DNA from: Kibdelosporangium banguiense
GTDB taxonomy: Bacteria; Actinomycetota; Actinomycetes; Mycobacteriales; Pseudonocardiaceae
Direction: 5' to 3'
Length of the DNA: 64,000 nucleotides
Assembly (NCBI RefSeq): GCF_017876405.1
Contig: NZ_JAGINW010000001.1
Span: 1,749,203 to 1,813,202 of the forward strand
Each line of letters starts with the position of its first letter. The stretch's first letter is position 1. Positions 26,265-35,372 of the stretch are shown in pieces. Below the pieces are notes generated by a model. It did no database searches. It was not told the DNA's origin and saw only the letters and a list, made by a program, of their open reading frames with translations. A program made the position numbers and the translations under genes.

Positions 26265-27698
26265 ATGTCGTTCGCCAGCCCGCTCTTTCTCTGGTTTTTC
26301 ATGCCGTTTGTGCTGGCGGCCGTACTCATCGCACCCCGGAGCTGGCGCAACGGCATCATCGCGGTGGCCAGCCTGGTGTTCTACGCCTCGGCGGCCGGGG
26401 CGGACACCTGGCTGCTGCTGACCACGATGGTCGTGAACTTCCTGGCGGGGCCGTGGCTGGAACCGGACCAATGGGACCGCAACCGGCCGTTCCGGCGCCA
26501 GCTGCTGTTCGGTGTGATCGCGTTCGACCTCACGGTCCTGGTGATCTGGAAGTACGCCGGGTTCGCCACCGAGCAGCTGGCGGCGCTGGCGCGGATGTTC
26601 GGCGGCGACTTCCCGGTGACGCACCTGCTGCTGCCGATCGGCATCTCGTTCTACACGTTCCACCACATCTCGTACGTAGTGGACGTCTATCGCGGCGAAC
26701 GGCTCGCTGCACGCAACCCGGTCTCATTCGTCACGTACATCGCGATGTTCCCGCAGTTGATCGCCGGCCCGATCGTGCGCTACCGGGAGATCGCCGACCA
26801 GCTGCCGCAGCAGCGCAGCCACCGGCTCGACGACATCGCCGCGGGCTTCCCGCGGTTCGCGCTCGGCATGTGCAAGAAGGCGATCATCGCCGACACCCTG
26901 GCGCCGTTCGTGACCGCGTGTTTCAACACCCCCGACGACGAGATGACGTTCGCGATCGCGTGGATGGGCGCGATCGCGTACACCCTGCAGCTGTACTTCG
27001 ACTTCTCCGGCTATTCGGACATGGCGATCGGGCTGGGCCGGATGCTGGGCTTCCGGCTGCCGGAGAACTTCGCCCGGCCGTACTCCTCGGTGACCATCAC
27101 CGAGTTCTGGCGCCGCTGGCACATGTCGCTGTCGCGGTGGTTCCGTGACTACGTCTACATCCCGCTGGGCGGCAACCGGCACGGCGCCGCGAAGACCTAC
27201 CGCAACCTGTGCATCGTGTTCGTGCTGACCGGTTTCTGGCACGGCGCGAACTGGACGTTCCTGGTGTGGGGCATGTTCCACGGCGCCCTGCTGATCATCG
27301 AACGCGGCTTCCACCTGGAGGACGCCCCGGTCCGCCGCGGCGCCCGGATCGCCCGCCGCGCGCTGACGATGCTGCTGGTCATGATCGGCTGGATCTACTT
27401 CCGCGCCGACGACCTGCCCAGCGCGCTGAACATGGTCGGCCACATGTTCCTGCCCGACTTCAACGGCCTGACCGACATCACGCTGAGCGCCCTGACCAAC
27501 CAGCGCCTGGTGGTCATGCTGCTGGCGCTGGCGATCCTGTTCCTGCCCGCGCAGCCGGTGACCGGCCCGCTGCTGGAGTCCTCCCGCAGCACACCGGCCA
27601 CCGTTCTGCGCGTCAGCGTGATGACCGCAGGCCTTGCCTACGCCGCAATCCTGATCGCGTCCGGCACGTTCAGCCCGTTCCTGTACAACCAGTTCTAG
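26265..27698 (+). CDS. MBOAT-family O-acyltransferase (AlgI/DltB-like)
   Basis: Polytopic membrane O-acyltransferase of 477 residues and about ten membrane segments. The catalytic histidine is in VLTGFWHGANWTFLVWG (about residues 320-336). LPIGISFYTFHHISYVVDVYRG and YFDFSGYSDMAIGLGRMLGF are AlgI-type signatures. Family members acetylate exported polysaccharides or glycolipids. No AlgX/AlgJ-like partner is adjacent, so the acceptor is unknown. ATG 26265 is chosen; a longer frame runs back into rlmB. It is convergent with the SDR gene, sharing 4 nt. Confidence 0.88.
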   Translation: MSFASPLFLWFFMPFVLAAVLIAPRSWRNGIIAVASLVFYASAAGADTWLLLTTMVVNFLAGPWLEPDQWDRNRPFRRQLLFGVIAFDLTVLVIWKYAGFATEQLAALARMFGGDFPVTHLLLPIGISFYTFHHISYVVDVYRGERLAARNPVSFVTYIAMFPQLIAGPIVRYREIADQLPQQRSHRLDDIAAGFPRFALGMCKKAIIADTLAPFVTACFNTPDDEMTFAIAWMGAIAYTLQLYFDFSGYSDMAIGLGRMLGFRLPENFARPYSSVTITEFWRRWHMSLSRWFRDYVYIPLGGNRHGAAKTYRNLCIVFVLTGFWHGANWTFLVWGMFHGALLIIERGFHLEDAPVRRGARIARRALTMLLVMIGWIYFRADDLPSALNMVGHMFLPDFNGLTDITLSALTNQRLVVMLLALAILFLPAQPVTGPLLESSRSTPATVLRVSVMTAGLAYAAILIASGTFSPFLYNQF

Positions 27699-28435
27699 GC
27701 CACGTAACCGCCGTCGATGGCGATTTCCGCACCGGTCACGTACCTGCCGGATTCACCAGCCAGGTAGGCGACGGTCGCGGCGACGTCCGTGGCCTCGCCG
27801 TAGGTCCCAAGTGCGACGTGACTGCGGTTCTCGTCGGCGACGGGACTGTCGGCGGGATTCATTTCGGTGTCGATCGGGCCAGGGTGGACGAGGTTCGCGG
27901 TGATCCCGCGTGGCCCCAAATCCCGGGCAAGTCCTTTGGTGAGGCCGATCAACGCGGTCTTGCTCATCGAATACAGGACGTAACCCTGGCCTGTCACGCG
28001 GGTTGCCGCGCAACTGCCGATGGTGATGATGCGGCCGCCGGTGTCCAGGTGCGCTGCCGCGGCCTGGGAGGCGACGAAAGCGGCCCGGACGTTGACGTTC
28101 ATGACGTGCTCGAAGTCCGCCATGGACAGTTCGGTGATGTGCCCGAACGCGGCTGTGCCCGCGTTGTTGACGAGGATGTCGAGGCGGCCGAACTCGGCGA
28201 CAGTCTGCGCGACCGAGGACGAGACCGCGTCGGCTGAGGCGCTGTCCGCCTGGATCGCCAGGGCACGGCGACCGGCTGCCTTGACGCGCTCGACCACTTC
28301 CTGAGCGCGGTCCGCGCTCTGGTTGTAGGTGAACGCGACGTCAGCGCCTTCCTGAGCGAGGCGGGCGACTGTCGCGGCGCCGATTCCCCGGCTGCCTCCG
28401 GTGACCAGCGCGACCCTGCCTGAAATGTTGTTCAT
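27695..28435 (-). CDS. SDR-family oxidoreductase
   Basis: Classical short-chain dehydrogenase/reductase, 246 residues. The cofactor motif TGGSRGIG lies near the N-terminus, NNAG around residue 85, and the catalytic Ser-Tyr-Lys in IGSCAATRVTGQGYVLYSMSK. The C-terminus YVTGAEIAIDGGYVA is standard. Related to 3-oxoacyl-ACP reductase-type enzymes, but the substrate cannot be inferred. ATG 28435 is preferred over GTG 28441. The last bases overlap the convergent MBOAT gene. Confidence 0.88.
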   Translation of the reverse strand: MNNISGRVALVTGGSRGIGAATVARLAQEGADVAFTYNQSADRAQEVVERVKAAGRRALAIQADSASADAVSSSVAQTVAEFGRLDILVNNAGTAAFGHITELSMADFEHVMNVNVRAAFVASQAAAAHLDTGGRIITIGSCAATRVTGQGYVLYSMSKTALIGLTKGLARDLGPRGITANLVHPGPIDTEMNPADSPVADENRSHVALGTYGEATDVAATVAYLAGESGRYVTGAEIAIDGGYVA

Positions 28436-28491
28436 GACCACTATCGAACTGCTTGTGCGCCAGGGAGTCTGGCGTCTTTCCGACCACGAGC

Positions 28492-29676
28492 TCAGTGCAA
28501 CAGCAGCAGCACTTGCAGCTCACCGACCAGGAAGCCGATCACGGCACCCACGGCGATGAGTTTCCATTCGTCCTGCCGGAACGCCGGTCGCAGCAGGCCC
28601 TCGTACTGGATCGGGGTGAGCTGCTGCATCTGCGTGATGATCGTGTTGCGGACGTCCAGGGCGTTGCTGGCGTAGTCCTCGACGTGTTTCACGGTCGTGG
28701 GCAGCAGTTCGATGGCGCGCTTGGCGGCGAGGAGCTTCATCTCCTGGTAGCGGCGGGAGCCGACGGTCAGCACGACCAGCGGCTTGGCAATGCTGATCTG
28801 GGCGTCGATCGCGCGCTGGACCTCGCGCTGGATCAACGTGAACAGCCGGTCCGACTTGGGTCCGGTGAGGACGGCCTCCAGGACGTTCTGCACAGTCAGC
28901 ACTTCGCGGGCGATCAGGTCGCCGTAGTCGTGGGCGACCTCCATCCGGCGGCGCTGGAACATGCCCTGCCACGTGAAGAACAGGAACTTCCGGGGTTCAC
29001 GCGGGAAGAAGATCATCTTCAGGGCGAGCCAGTCGGTCAGCCACCCGGTCAGGCCACCGAAGATCGGCATGATCCACGGGCTGTGCGTCAACGCCCAGGC
29101 ACCGAGCTGGACAAGGCCGATGACAAATCCGAAGTAGATGCCCGAGTGCGCGATGAACCGCATCTCCGGCTGCGCCACGTCCCGGATCAGCCGGTTGAGC
29201 AAAGCCTTGTCACGCACCAGGTTGCGCACAGCCATATCGCGGACGTCGAGGACCTCCTCGATGTTGCCGGCGATCTCGCGCATGAGTTTCTCGACGAGTT
29301 TCGGCGCGTCCGCCTGCACCTGTCTGATCAGCCGTTGCTGCGCCTGCGCGGGCAGCATCTCCCAGATCTGGGGCTGGTACTCGGCCATCAGCTCACGGGT
29401 GATGTCCTCGACCGCACGCAGCAGCGGCTCGCGCAACTCCTCGGCGACGCGTTGTGGGTCCAGCCTCGCGAAGATCTCCTTCGGCCGGATCAGGTTCGTG
29501 GTCAGCAGTTCCATCGCCACGCTGGCCATCCGGTGGGCGTTGCGCGGGATCACGCCCTGCCAGCCGATCAGCCAGAAGCCCTTGAACTCCACCGGCCGGT
29601 ACATCATCTCGATCGCGACGCGCTTGGTGACGTAGCCGATCACCGCAGCGACGAACGGCATCGACACGTAGACCAC
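28492..29676 (-). CDS. DUF445 family membrane protein (copy 2 of 3)
   Basis: A 394-residue DUF445 protein: N-terminal hydrophobic segment leading to VIGYVTKRVAIEMMYRP, the paired membrane segments SGIYFGFVIGLVQLGAWAL and WIMPIFGGLTGWLTDWLAL, and the C-terminal FRQDEWKLIAVGAVIGFLVG. Very close in layout to copies at 7605 and 30799. GTG 29676 is the first ordinary start codon, but the hydrophobic stretch continues upstream and a GGGGAGG ribosome-binding site sits in front of CTG/ATT codons, so initiation at a rare codon is possible. It follows the MpaB-type oxygenase gene by 37 nt on the same strand. Confidence 0.88.
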   Translation of the reverse strand: MVYVSMPFVAAVIGYVTKRVAIEMMYRPVEFKGFWLIGWQGVIPRNAHRMASVAMELLTTNLIRPKEIFARLDPQRVAEELREPLLRAVEDITRELMAEYQPQIWEMLPAQAQQRLIRQVQADAPKLVEKLMREIAGNIEEVLDVRDMAVRNLVRDKALLNRLIRDVAQPEMRFIAHSGIYFGFVIGLVQLGAWALTHSPWIMPIFGGLTGWLTDWLALKMIFFPREPRKFLFFTWQGMFQRRRMEVAHDYGDLIAREVLTVQNVLEAVLTGPKSDRLFTLIQREVQRAIDAQISIAKPLVVLTVGSRRYQEMKLLAAKRAIELLPTTVKHVEDYASNALDVRNTIITQMQQLTPIQYEGLLRPAFRQDEWKLIAVGAVIGFLVGELQVLLLLH

Positions 29677-29713
29677 CCACAGTGGAATCAGGATGGCCTC
29701 CCCAGTCAGCGCG

Positions 29714-30652
29714 TCACCCGGTCTGTGACAGTACCTCCGGCCGGGCCGTCGCGCGCCGGACCGCCTCGGTTTTGATCACCGATTCGCCCACACTGTCGCG
29801 CAGCAGCTGGAACAGCACCCGCACCGAGCGCCGGGTGATCAGCTGGTCGATCGGGCTGTCCGGCAGCCGGTAGAGCTTGCGGGCCCACGGCGGCAGCAGG
29901 TCGAACGCGGCCTTGCTGAGCAGCCGGCTGCCCGCACGCGCGGCCTGGTTCTTGCCGAACGGCCGGGTGAAGAAGCCGACGACGTCGGCGGTCTCCTCGG
30001 AGTAGGTCAGCTGGGGACGCATCGCCGCGAAGTACGCGTCCACCTCCGCGGCGGACTTCGGCACACCGGTGGCGCCGAGCTTCTCGGTGATCACGGCGTA
30101 CTCGGCGAAGTACTGGTCGACCTGGGCGGGCGACACCGGGTTCGGGTGGTAGCGCAGGTGCGCCTGGATGATCCCGTACGCCTGCGTGACCCCCGTCCAA
30201 ATGAGGTTCTCGGACGCCGACGCGTCATATGGACGGCCGTCAGGCATGGTGCCGTGCACATGCTTGTGCATCCGCTGCACGGTTTGCGCCATCTTTTCGG
30301 CGACCGGCGTACTGGCCCAGCACATCGTGTTGACGAACGACACCGTGCGGCCCAGGCGTCCGGCCGGGTCGTCCTTGTAGACCGAGTGCTTGTTCGTGCC
30401 GTGCATCGTCGGTTCATGCAGTGATCCGAGGATCAGCCCCATCACGCCGCCGACCACTCCGGACGGGTCGTCGTGCACGTACCACATCACCGACTGGGGG
30501 CCGAACAATCCGGGATCACCGGCCGGGCCGCTGTACTGCTCTCCCGGCATCGAGTCGGCGTTCAACGACTTCGCCCAGGTCAGCGCGATCCCGCGCTTGA
30601 GGTTGCCCATCATGGCCAGATCGCCGATCTCCAGGAGTCTCGTGACCAGCAC
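29714..30652 (-). CDS. MpaB-type oxygenase (DUF2236)
   Basis: A 312-residue protein of the DUF2236 / MpaB / latex-clearing-type family, whose characterised members are b-type haem oxygenases that cleave carbon-carbon double bonds. Visible signatures are SVMWYVHDDP, GLILGSLHEPTMHG, GRLGRTVSFVNTMCWAS (with the GR..RT pattern) and RMHKHVHG, supplying likely haem-ligand histidines. No secretion signal is seen. The GTG start has GGGAGG six bases upstream. It is divergent from DUF445 copy 3 and precedes DUF445 copy 2 in an apparent operon; the substrate is unknown. Confidence 0.82.
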   Translation of the reverse strand: MLVTRLLEIGDLAMMGNLKRGIALTWAKSLNADSMPGEQYSGPAGDPGLFGPQSVMWYVHDDPSGVVGGVMGLILGSLHEPTMHGTNKHSVYKDDPAGRLGRTVSFVNTMCWASTPVAEKMAQTVQRMHKHVHGTMPDGRPYDASASENLIWTGVTQAYGIIQAHLRYHPNPVSPAQVDQYFAEYAVITEKLGATGVPKSAAEVDAYFAAMRPQLTYSEETADVVGFFTRPFGKNQAARAGSRLLSKAAFDLLPPWARKLYRLPDSPIDQLITRRSVRVLFQLLRDSVGESVIKTEAVRRATARPEVLSQTG

Positions 30653-30664
30653 CGGGGACCTCCC

Positions 30665-30698
30665 TGAGACAAGTAGTCATCTTTGTATCAATGTCTCA
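30665..30698. promoter_or_regulatory. Palindromic operator candidate between divergent genes
   Basis: TGAGACA (30665-30671) and TGTCTCA (30692-30698) flank 20 nt, just upstream of the MpaB gene start and 100 nt before DUF445 copy 3. The AT-rich interior (CATCTTTGTATCAA) suggests a promoter or repressor site. No regulator gene is adjacent. Confidence 0.35.
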
Positions 30699-30798
30699 CC
30701 CGATGTGGGCGCTGTCAACGATTGTGACGCCGGTTACCCGCGCGCGGAATCCCTGCCCGACCAGGTATTCCGGTCCGAAGTAAGACTGGACCACTACG

Positions 30799-31992
30799 GT
30801 GGGCCGGGTGGCGGACTGGGCAGTGTTGGTGGTTATGCCTTTTGTGGCGGCCGCGCTGGGGTACGTCACCAAGCGGATCGCCATCGAGATGATGTTCCGG
30901 CCACTGAGGTTCGTCGGGATTCCGCATACTTTCCTTGGCTGGCAAGGGGTGGTGCCGCGCAATGCGGAGCGGACGATCCGGATTGCGGCCGAGCTGCTGA
31001 CCACCAGGCTTCTCGACGCACGGGAGGTGTTCGCCCGGGTGGACGCCGGGCTGCTGGCGAAGGAGCTCGAACTCGGACTCCTGATCGAGGTCGACGCGAT
31101 CACGCGGGACGTCATGGCCAAGCACCATCCGGGCCTGTGGGAGGCACTGCCGGTGCTGGCCCAGGACGTGATCGTCAAGCAGGTGCAGGCCGGCTCCCCC
31201 GAAGCGGTCCGCAAGATCGTCGAGGCGTTGCAGGACAACATCGACCAGGTTCTGGACATCAAGGAGATGGCGGTCAGCACACTGCGCCGCGATCCCGCGC
31301 TGATGGTCCGGCTGGTGAAGGACATCTCGCGGCCGGAGATGGCGTTCATCGCACGGTCGGGAATCTATTTCGGATTCGTGCTCGGCCTGGTGCAGACCCT
31401 GGTCTGGGCACTGACCCGGGAGCCGATCGTGCTGCCGCTGTTCGGGATGTGCATCGGCTGGACGACCGACTGGCTGGCGATCAAGCTCGTGTTCTTCCCG
31501 CGTGAGCGGAAGTTCGGCTTCCAGGGGATCTTCCAGAAACGGCGGGACGAGGTCGCACAGCAGTACGGCAAGCTCATTGCCGACGAAGTGATGACGGTCC
31601 CGAACATTCTCCAGGCTGTCCTCAATGGACCGCGTGCCGACCGGCTGAAGGCGTTGGTACATAAGGTTGTCTGGCAGACAGTCGACGAGCAGGCAAGCCT
31701 GGCGCGGCCGGTGGTCATGGCCGCGATCGGCGCCGACCGGCTCAAGGAGATGAAACGGGAGGCCGCGATCAAGGCGGTCGAGCGGCTCCCGGACACCATC
31801 CGGCACGCCGAGGGCTACCTCACCGAGACACTCGACGTCGGCAACACCATCGCCACGAAGATGCGCGATCTGACCCGTGCCGAATACGAAGACCTGCTGC
31901 GACCCGCGTTCCGCCGCGACGAGTGGAAACTCATCGCCGTGGGTGCGGCGATCGGTTTCCTGGTCGGTGAACTGCAGGTCTTGTTGCTTTAG
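30799..31992 (+). CDS. DUF445 family membrane protein (copy 3 of 3)
   Basis: A 397-residue DUF445 protein: ALGYVTKRIAIEMMFRP near the N-terminus, membrane pair SGIYFGFVLGLVQTLVWAL and LPLFGMCIGWTTDWLAI, and C-terminal FRRDEWKLIAVGAAIGFLVG, nearly the same as in copy 2. It is transcribed away from the MpaB/DUF445 pair, so two paralogues flank one oxygenase gene. The start is GTG 30799 without a strong ribosome-binding site. Function unknown. Confidence 0.9.
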   Translation: MGRVADWAVLVVMPFVAAALGYVTKRIAIEMMFRPLRFVGIPHTFLGWQGVVPRNAERTIRIAAELLTTRLLDAREVFARVDAGLLAKELELGLLIEVDAITRDVMAKHHPGLWEALPVLAQDVIVKQVQAGSPEAVRKIVEALQDNIDQVLDIKEMAVSTLRRDPALMVRLVKDISRPEMAFIARSGIYFGFVLGLVQTLVWALTREPIVLPLFGMCIGWTTDWLAIKLVFFPRERKFGFQGIFQKRRDEVAQQYGKLIADEVMTVPNILQAVLNGPRADRLKALVHKVVWQTVDEQASLARPVVMAAIGADRLKEMKREAAIKAVERLPDTIRHAEGYLTETLDVGNTIATKMRDLTRAEYEDLLRPAFRRDEWKLIAVGAAIGFLVGELQVLLL

Positions 31993-32026
31993 TACAGGAC
32001 CGCGTCCACCATCCTATGGTGGGCAC

Positions 32027-32803
32027 ATGCCCACTTTACCGTCGCAACCCCATCAGCACCGGCAGGTGGCGGAGTCGTTCGGGGCTGATCCCGAACGCTA
32101 CGACCGGACCCGGCCGCGTTATCCCGAGGCCCTGGTGCAGCGGATCGCGAGGCCGGGGCTCGAAATCGTCGATGTCGGCTGCGGAACCGGCATCGCGGCC
32201 CGCTTGTTTCAAGCCGCCGGGTGTCAGGTGCTCGGCGTGGAGCCCGACGAGCGGATGGCCGGCTGGGCCCGCAGGACCGGGATCGAAGTCGAGATATCCA
32301 CGTTCGAAGCCTGGGACCACACCGGCCGCAGCTTCGACGCGGTGATCGCCGGACAGACCTGGCACTGGGTGGACCCTGTTGCGGGAGCGGCGAAAGCGGC
32401 CGAGGTGCTGCGGCCTGGTGGCCGGCTGACGGTGTTCTGGAACGCGGCCCAGCCACCACCTGAGCTGGAGAATGCCTTCGCCGAGGTGTACCGCAAGGCC
32501 CTGCCTGACGTTGCGGCGGCAAACCCGCCGGCCGATCCGTACTCGATCATGTGCGATCTAGCGGCCGACGGAATCCGCCAGGCACAGACGTTCGGCGATC
32601 CGCAGCGGTGGCGGTTCGACTGGGACAAGATCTACACGCGGGACGAGTGGCTCGACCAGATGCCGACCCAAGGCGGCCTCACCTTGTTCCCTCAAGCCAA
32701 ACGGGACGAACTGCTGGCGGGGGTCGGCGCGGCGATAGACGAAGCGGGCGGCAGCTTCACGATGCATTACGCCACGGTCGCGGTGTCCGCAGCGAAAAGC
32801 TAA
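32027..32803 (+). CDS. Class I SAM-dependent methyltransferase
   Basis: A 258-residue Rossmann-fold methyltransferase. Motif I is VDVGCGTGIAARL (about residues 45-57), followed by the acidic strand end LGVEPDE and the post-motif LRPGGRLTVFWN. The N-terminal FGADPERYDRTRPRYP is typical of the UbiE/SAM_11 group. The substrate is unknown. A similar family member is at 56555, with the same AGQxxHW motif. ATG 32027 was chosen. It is convergent with the zinc transporter permease gene, overlapping by 4 nt. Confidence 0.85.
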   Translation: MPTLPSQPHQHRQVAESFGADPERYDRTRPRYPEALVQRIARPGLEIVDVGCGTGIAARLFQAAGCQVLGVEPDERMAGWARRTGIEVEISTFEAWDHTGRSFDAVIAGQTWHWVDPVAGAAKAAEVLRPGGRLTVFWNAAQPPPELENAFAEVYRKALPDVAAANPPADPYSIMCDLAADGIRQAQTFGDPQRWRFDWDKIYTRDEWLDQMPTQGGLTLFPQAKRDELLAGVGAAIDEAGGSFTMHYATVAVSAAKS

Positions 32804-33633
32804 GCAGTGGCCCGAGTCCGGGAGAAGACCCGCGCCGCGATGTAGATCACGAACGAGATCGCGGTGACGAACGCACTGACCGGGACGCCGGGCGCGAGTG
32901 ACAGGACGATCCCACCCAGTACCGCGACTTCCGCGAACACGACCGACAAAATCGTTGCCTTCAAAGGATTCGCGGTGATCCGGCAAGCCGCCGCAGCAGG
33001 CGTCACCATCAACGCCAAGACCAGCAACGCGCCGACCGTCTGCACGCCAAGCGCAGTCGCGACACCGACCAGCACGGCGAAGACCGGCGACAACAAACCC
33101 GTTGGCACGCCACGAGCCTTGGCCACGTCCGGATCCACGGACGCGAACATCAGCGGCCGGTAGATGAACGCCAGCACACCGAGCACGACCACCGCACACA
33201 CCGACAGCAGCACGATCGACGCGAAGTCCACGCTCACGATCTGCCCGACCAGCAACCCGAACTTGTTCGACGCCCGCCCGGGGTACATCCACAGGAACAG
33301 CACACCGAGGCCCAGCCCGAACGCCAGCACGACACCGATCACCGAGTCGTGTTCAGAACCACGCCGCGCCAGCAACCCCAGCACCAGAGCGGCGATGACC
33401 GACCCGGCCAGCGCGCCATACGCGACGCCGACCCCCAGCAGCAGCGCGGCTGCGCCACCGGTCACCGCCAGCTCGCTGGTGCCGTGCACCGAGAAAGCCA
33501 TGTTCCGGCTGACGATCAACGGCCCGAGCACACCCGCGAGCAGGCCGAGGATGGCCGCGGCGATCAGCGCGTCCCGGACGAAGCCGTACTGCAGCACCTC
33601 GATGGTCTTGTCGAAGTCGAAGAGCTTGTCCAT
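32800..33633 (-). CDS. Metal (zinc-type) ABC transporter permease
   Basis: ABC-3 family permease, 277 residues and about eight membrane segments, resembling ZnuB/AztB. VSRNMAFSVHGTSELAVTGG and ALGVQTVGALLVLALMVTPAAAA are family signatures. ATG 33633 shares one base with the stop of the ATPase gene (TGATG), so the longer frame reaching 33957 is not used. It is the last gene of a three-gene uptake operon with a Zur-like box in front. Confidence 0.9.
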   Translation of the reverse strand: MDKLFDFDKTIEVLQYGFVRDALIAAAILGLLAGVLGPLIVSRNMAFSVHGTSELAVTGGAAALLLGVGVAYGALAGSVIAALVLGLLARRGSEHDSVIGVVLAFGLGLGVLFLWMYPGRASNKFGLLVGQIVSVDFASIVLLSVCAVVVLGVLAFIYRPLMFASVDPDVAKARGVPTGLLSPVFAVLVGVATALGVQTVGALLVLALMVTPAAAACRITANPLKATILSVVFAEVAVLGGIVLSLAPGVPVSAFVTAISFVIYIAARVFSRTRATA

Positions 33634-34442
33634 CAGTCCGCCTGCAGGTGGTGCGGCTGGTCGGACTCGACCGCGCCCTGCGCGCCGACCACGATGATCT
33701 GGTTTCGGACCCGCAGGACGTCGATCTGGGTCCGGTAGAGCTCGGAGAGCACCTCGGAGGTCATCACCTCGTCCGGGGTGCCGATCCGGAACCGGCCGTC
33801 GACCAAATAGAGCACTCGGTCCACCAGCGGCAGGATCGGATTGATCTCGTGTGTGACGAACAACACAGCCGTACCGGCCTCGTTGCGGCGCTTGTCGATC
33901 AGCCGGCTGACGGCCTGCTGGTGCGCCAGGTCCAGCGAAAGCAGCGGTTCGTCGCACAGCAGGAGGTCCGGATCGCAGACCAGAGCCTGCGCGACCCGCA
34001 GCCGCTGCTGCTCGCCACCGCTCAACAACCCCACCGGGCGGTTGGCGAACGCCTCCGCACCGACGGCCGTGATGGCCGCGTCCACGTGCTTCTTGCGTTC
34101 CCGCATGCCACGAAGCCCGAAGCCCCAGCGATGTCCGTCGTAGCCGAGAGAGACCAGGTCACGGCCACGCAGCGTGATCGTGGGATCCAGCGCGCGCTGT
34201 TGTGGGATATAGCCCACACCCAGACCTTCCGGCTGGTCCAACGAACCGCCGGTGAGTTTCTGCAGGCCAAGCAGGACGCGCAGAAGGCTCGTCTTGCCTG
34301 AGCCGTTCGGGCCCAGGACCGCTACGAACTCGCCTTTGCGCAGGTCGAGGTCCAGGCCGGACCAGAGCGTGCGTTTGCCGTACGACAGCGTCGCCTCGCG
34401 CAACGCCACCAGTGTGGTCATCCGCTCCTGTACGGCCGTCAC
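33633..34442 (-). CDS. Metal (zinc-type) ABC transporter ATP-binding protein
   Basis: ABC ATPase of 269 residues for the manganese/zinc/iron chelate class (ZnuC/AztA-like). Walker A GPNGSGKTS, signature LSGGEQQR, Walker B LLLCDEP and switch His in FVTHE are all intact. The GTG start overlaps the substrate-binding protein stop by 4 nt. It would power uptake through the downstream permease. Confidence 0.92.
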   Translation of the reverse strand: MTAVQERMTTLVALREATLSYGKRTLWSGLDLDLRKGEFVAVLGPNGSGKTSLLRVLLGLQKLTGGSLDQPEGLGVGYIPQQRALDPTITLRGRDLVSLGYDGHRWGFGLRGMRERKKHVDAAITAVGAEAFANRPVGLLSGGEQQRLRVAQALVCDPDLLLCDEPLLSLDLAHQQAVSRLIDKRRNEAGTAVLFVTHEINPILPLVDRVLYLVDGRFRIGTPDEVMTSEVLSELYRTQIDVLRVRNQIIVVGAQGAVESDQPHHLQAD

Positions 34443-35353
34443 TTCGTCAGCGCGCCGGATAGCGCATCCACCTGCTTCGTCATCCAGTCGAGGTAGCCGG
34501 TGACACCCTCGGGCAAGGTCTCGGTGACCTGCACGATCGGGACCCCAGCCGACTTGGCGGTGTCGTCGAGCTGGTTGGTCACCGGCGTCTCGGTCTGCTC
34601 ATTATTGACCAGCGCGGCGACCTGCTTGGTGCGAACAAGGTCGGAAGTCGCGGCGATGGCCGCGGCGGGCGGGTCGGTCTCCTCCTCGATCGCCTCGGAG
34701 AACTCCTCCGGCGTGGCGTCCTGCACCCCGGCGGTCTGCAGCAGGTAGTCGGCGACCGGCTCGGTGACCACGACCTTCTGGCCGGGCTTGGCCTTGCCGA
34801 TCTGCTCGGTCCTGGCGACCAGCTCGTCGATCCGGCCGTCGAACGTCTTGGCGTTGGCCAGGAAGGTGTCCTTGCGGTCCGGCGCGATCGCGCCCAGCTC
34901 CTCGGCGACCTTGCCGGCGACCTTCTTGACGGTCGGCAGGTCGTACCAGACGTGCTCGTTGGTGCCCTGCGGCTTGCCGGACACGTCGAAGGTGACGATC
35001 TTGCGAGCGTCCTGGCCGCTCTCACCGGCGAGCTGGGTGAAGAAGTCGTCGTAGCCGCCGCCGTTGTACACGGCCAGCTTGGCGTTCTTCAGGGCCGTCG
35101 CGTCGGTCGCGCTGCTCTGGTACGAGTGCGGATCCGCGGCGGGGTCGCTGAGGATCGCCTTCACGTCTACCTGATCCCCGCCGACGGCCCGGACCACGCT
35201 GCCCCACACGTTGGTGGACGTGACCACCGCGATCTTCCCGCCGGGCTGCTGCGGCTCGGCGTTGGACGGGGAGCCGCAGCCCGCGACCGCGACCGCGAGC
35301 GCGAGCGCGAGGGTGGCGGCACCGGCGACGGACCAGGCGAGTCGGGGACTCAT
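34439..35353 (-). CDS. Metal (zinc-type) ABC transporter substrate-binding lipoprotein
   Basis: Cluster A-I metal-binding protein (ZnuA/AztC-like), 304 residues. The signal peptide ends in lipobox AVAGC with C26 as lipid anchor. Probable metal ligands are H76 (DPHSYQ), H134 (NEHVWYD) and the acidic residues of the C-lobe. The His-rich loop of classical ZnuA is absent. ATG 35353 has AGGAG six bases upstream, and a Zur-like palindrome lies 20 nt before the start, favouring zinc over manganese. First gene of the operon. Confidence 0.9.
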   Translation of the reverse strand: MSPRLAWSVAGAATLALALAVAVAGCGSPSNAEPQQPGGKIAVVTSTNVWGSVVRAVGGDQVDVKAILSDPAADPHSYQSSATDATALKNAKLAVYNGGGYDDFFTQLAGESGQDARKIVTFDVSGKPQGTNEHVWYDLPTVKKVAGKVAEELGAIAPDRKDTFLANAKTFDGRIDELVARTEQIGKAKPGQKVVVTEPVADYLLQTAGVQDATPEEFSEAIEEETDPPAAAIAATSDLVRTKQVAALVNNEQTETPVTNQLDDTAKSAGVPIVQVTETLPEGVTGYLDWMTKQVDALSGALTK

Positions 35354-35372
35354 GCGTACTCCTGAATGGAAA

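Noticed and set aside
26265..31992. An exopolysaccharide cluster around the MBOAT gene
   Set aside because: There are no glycosyltransferases, polymerases or AlgX/AlgJ-like partners nearby.
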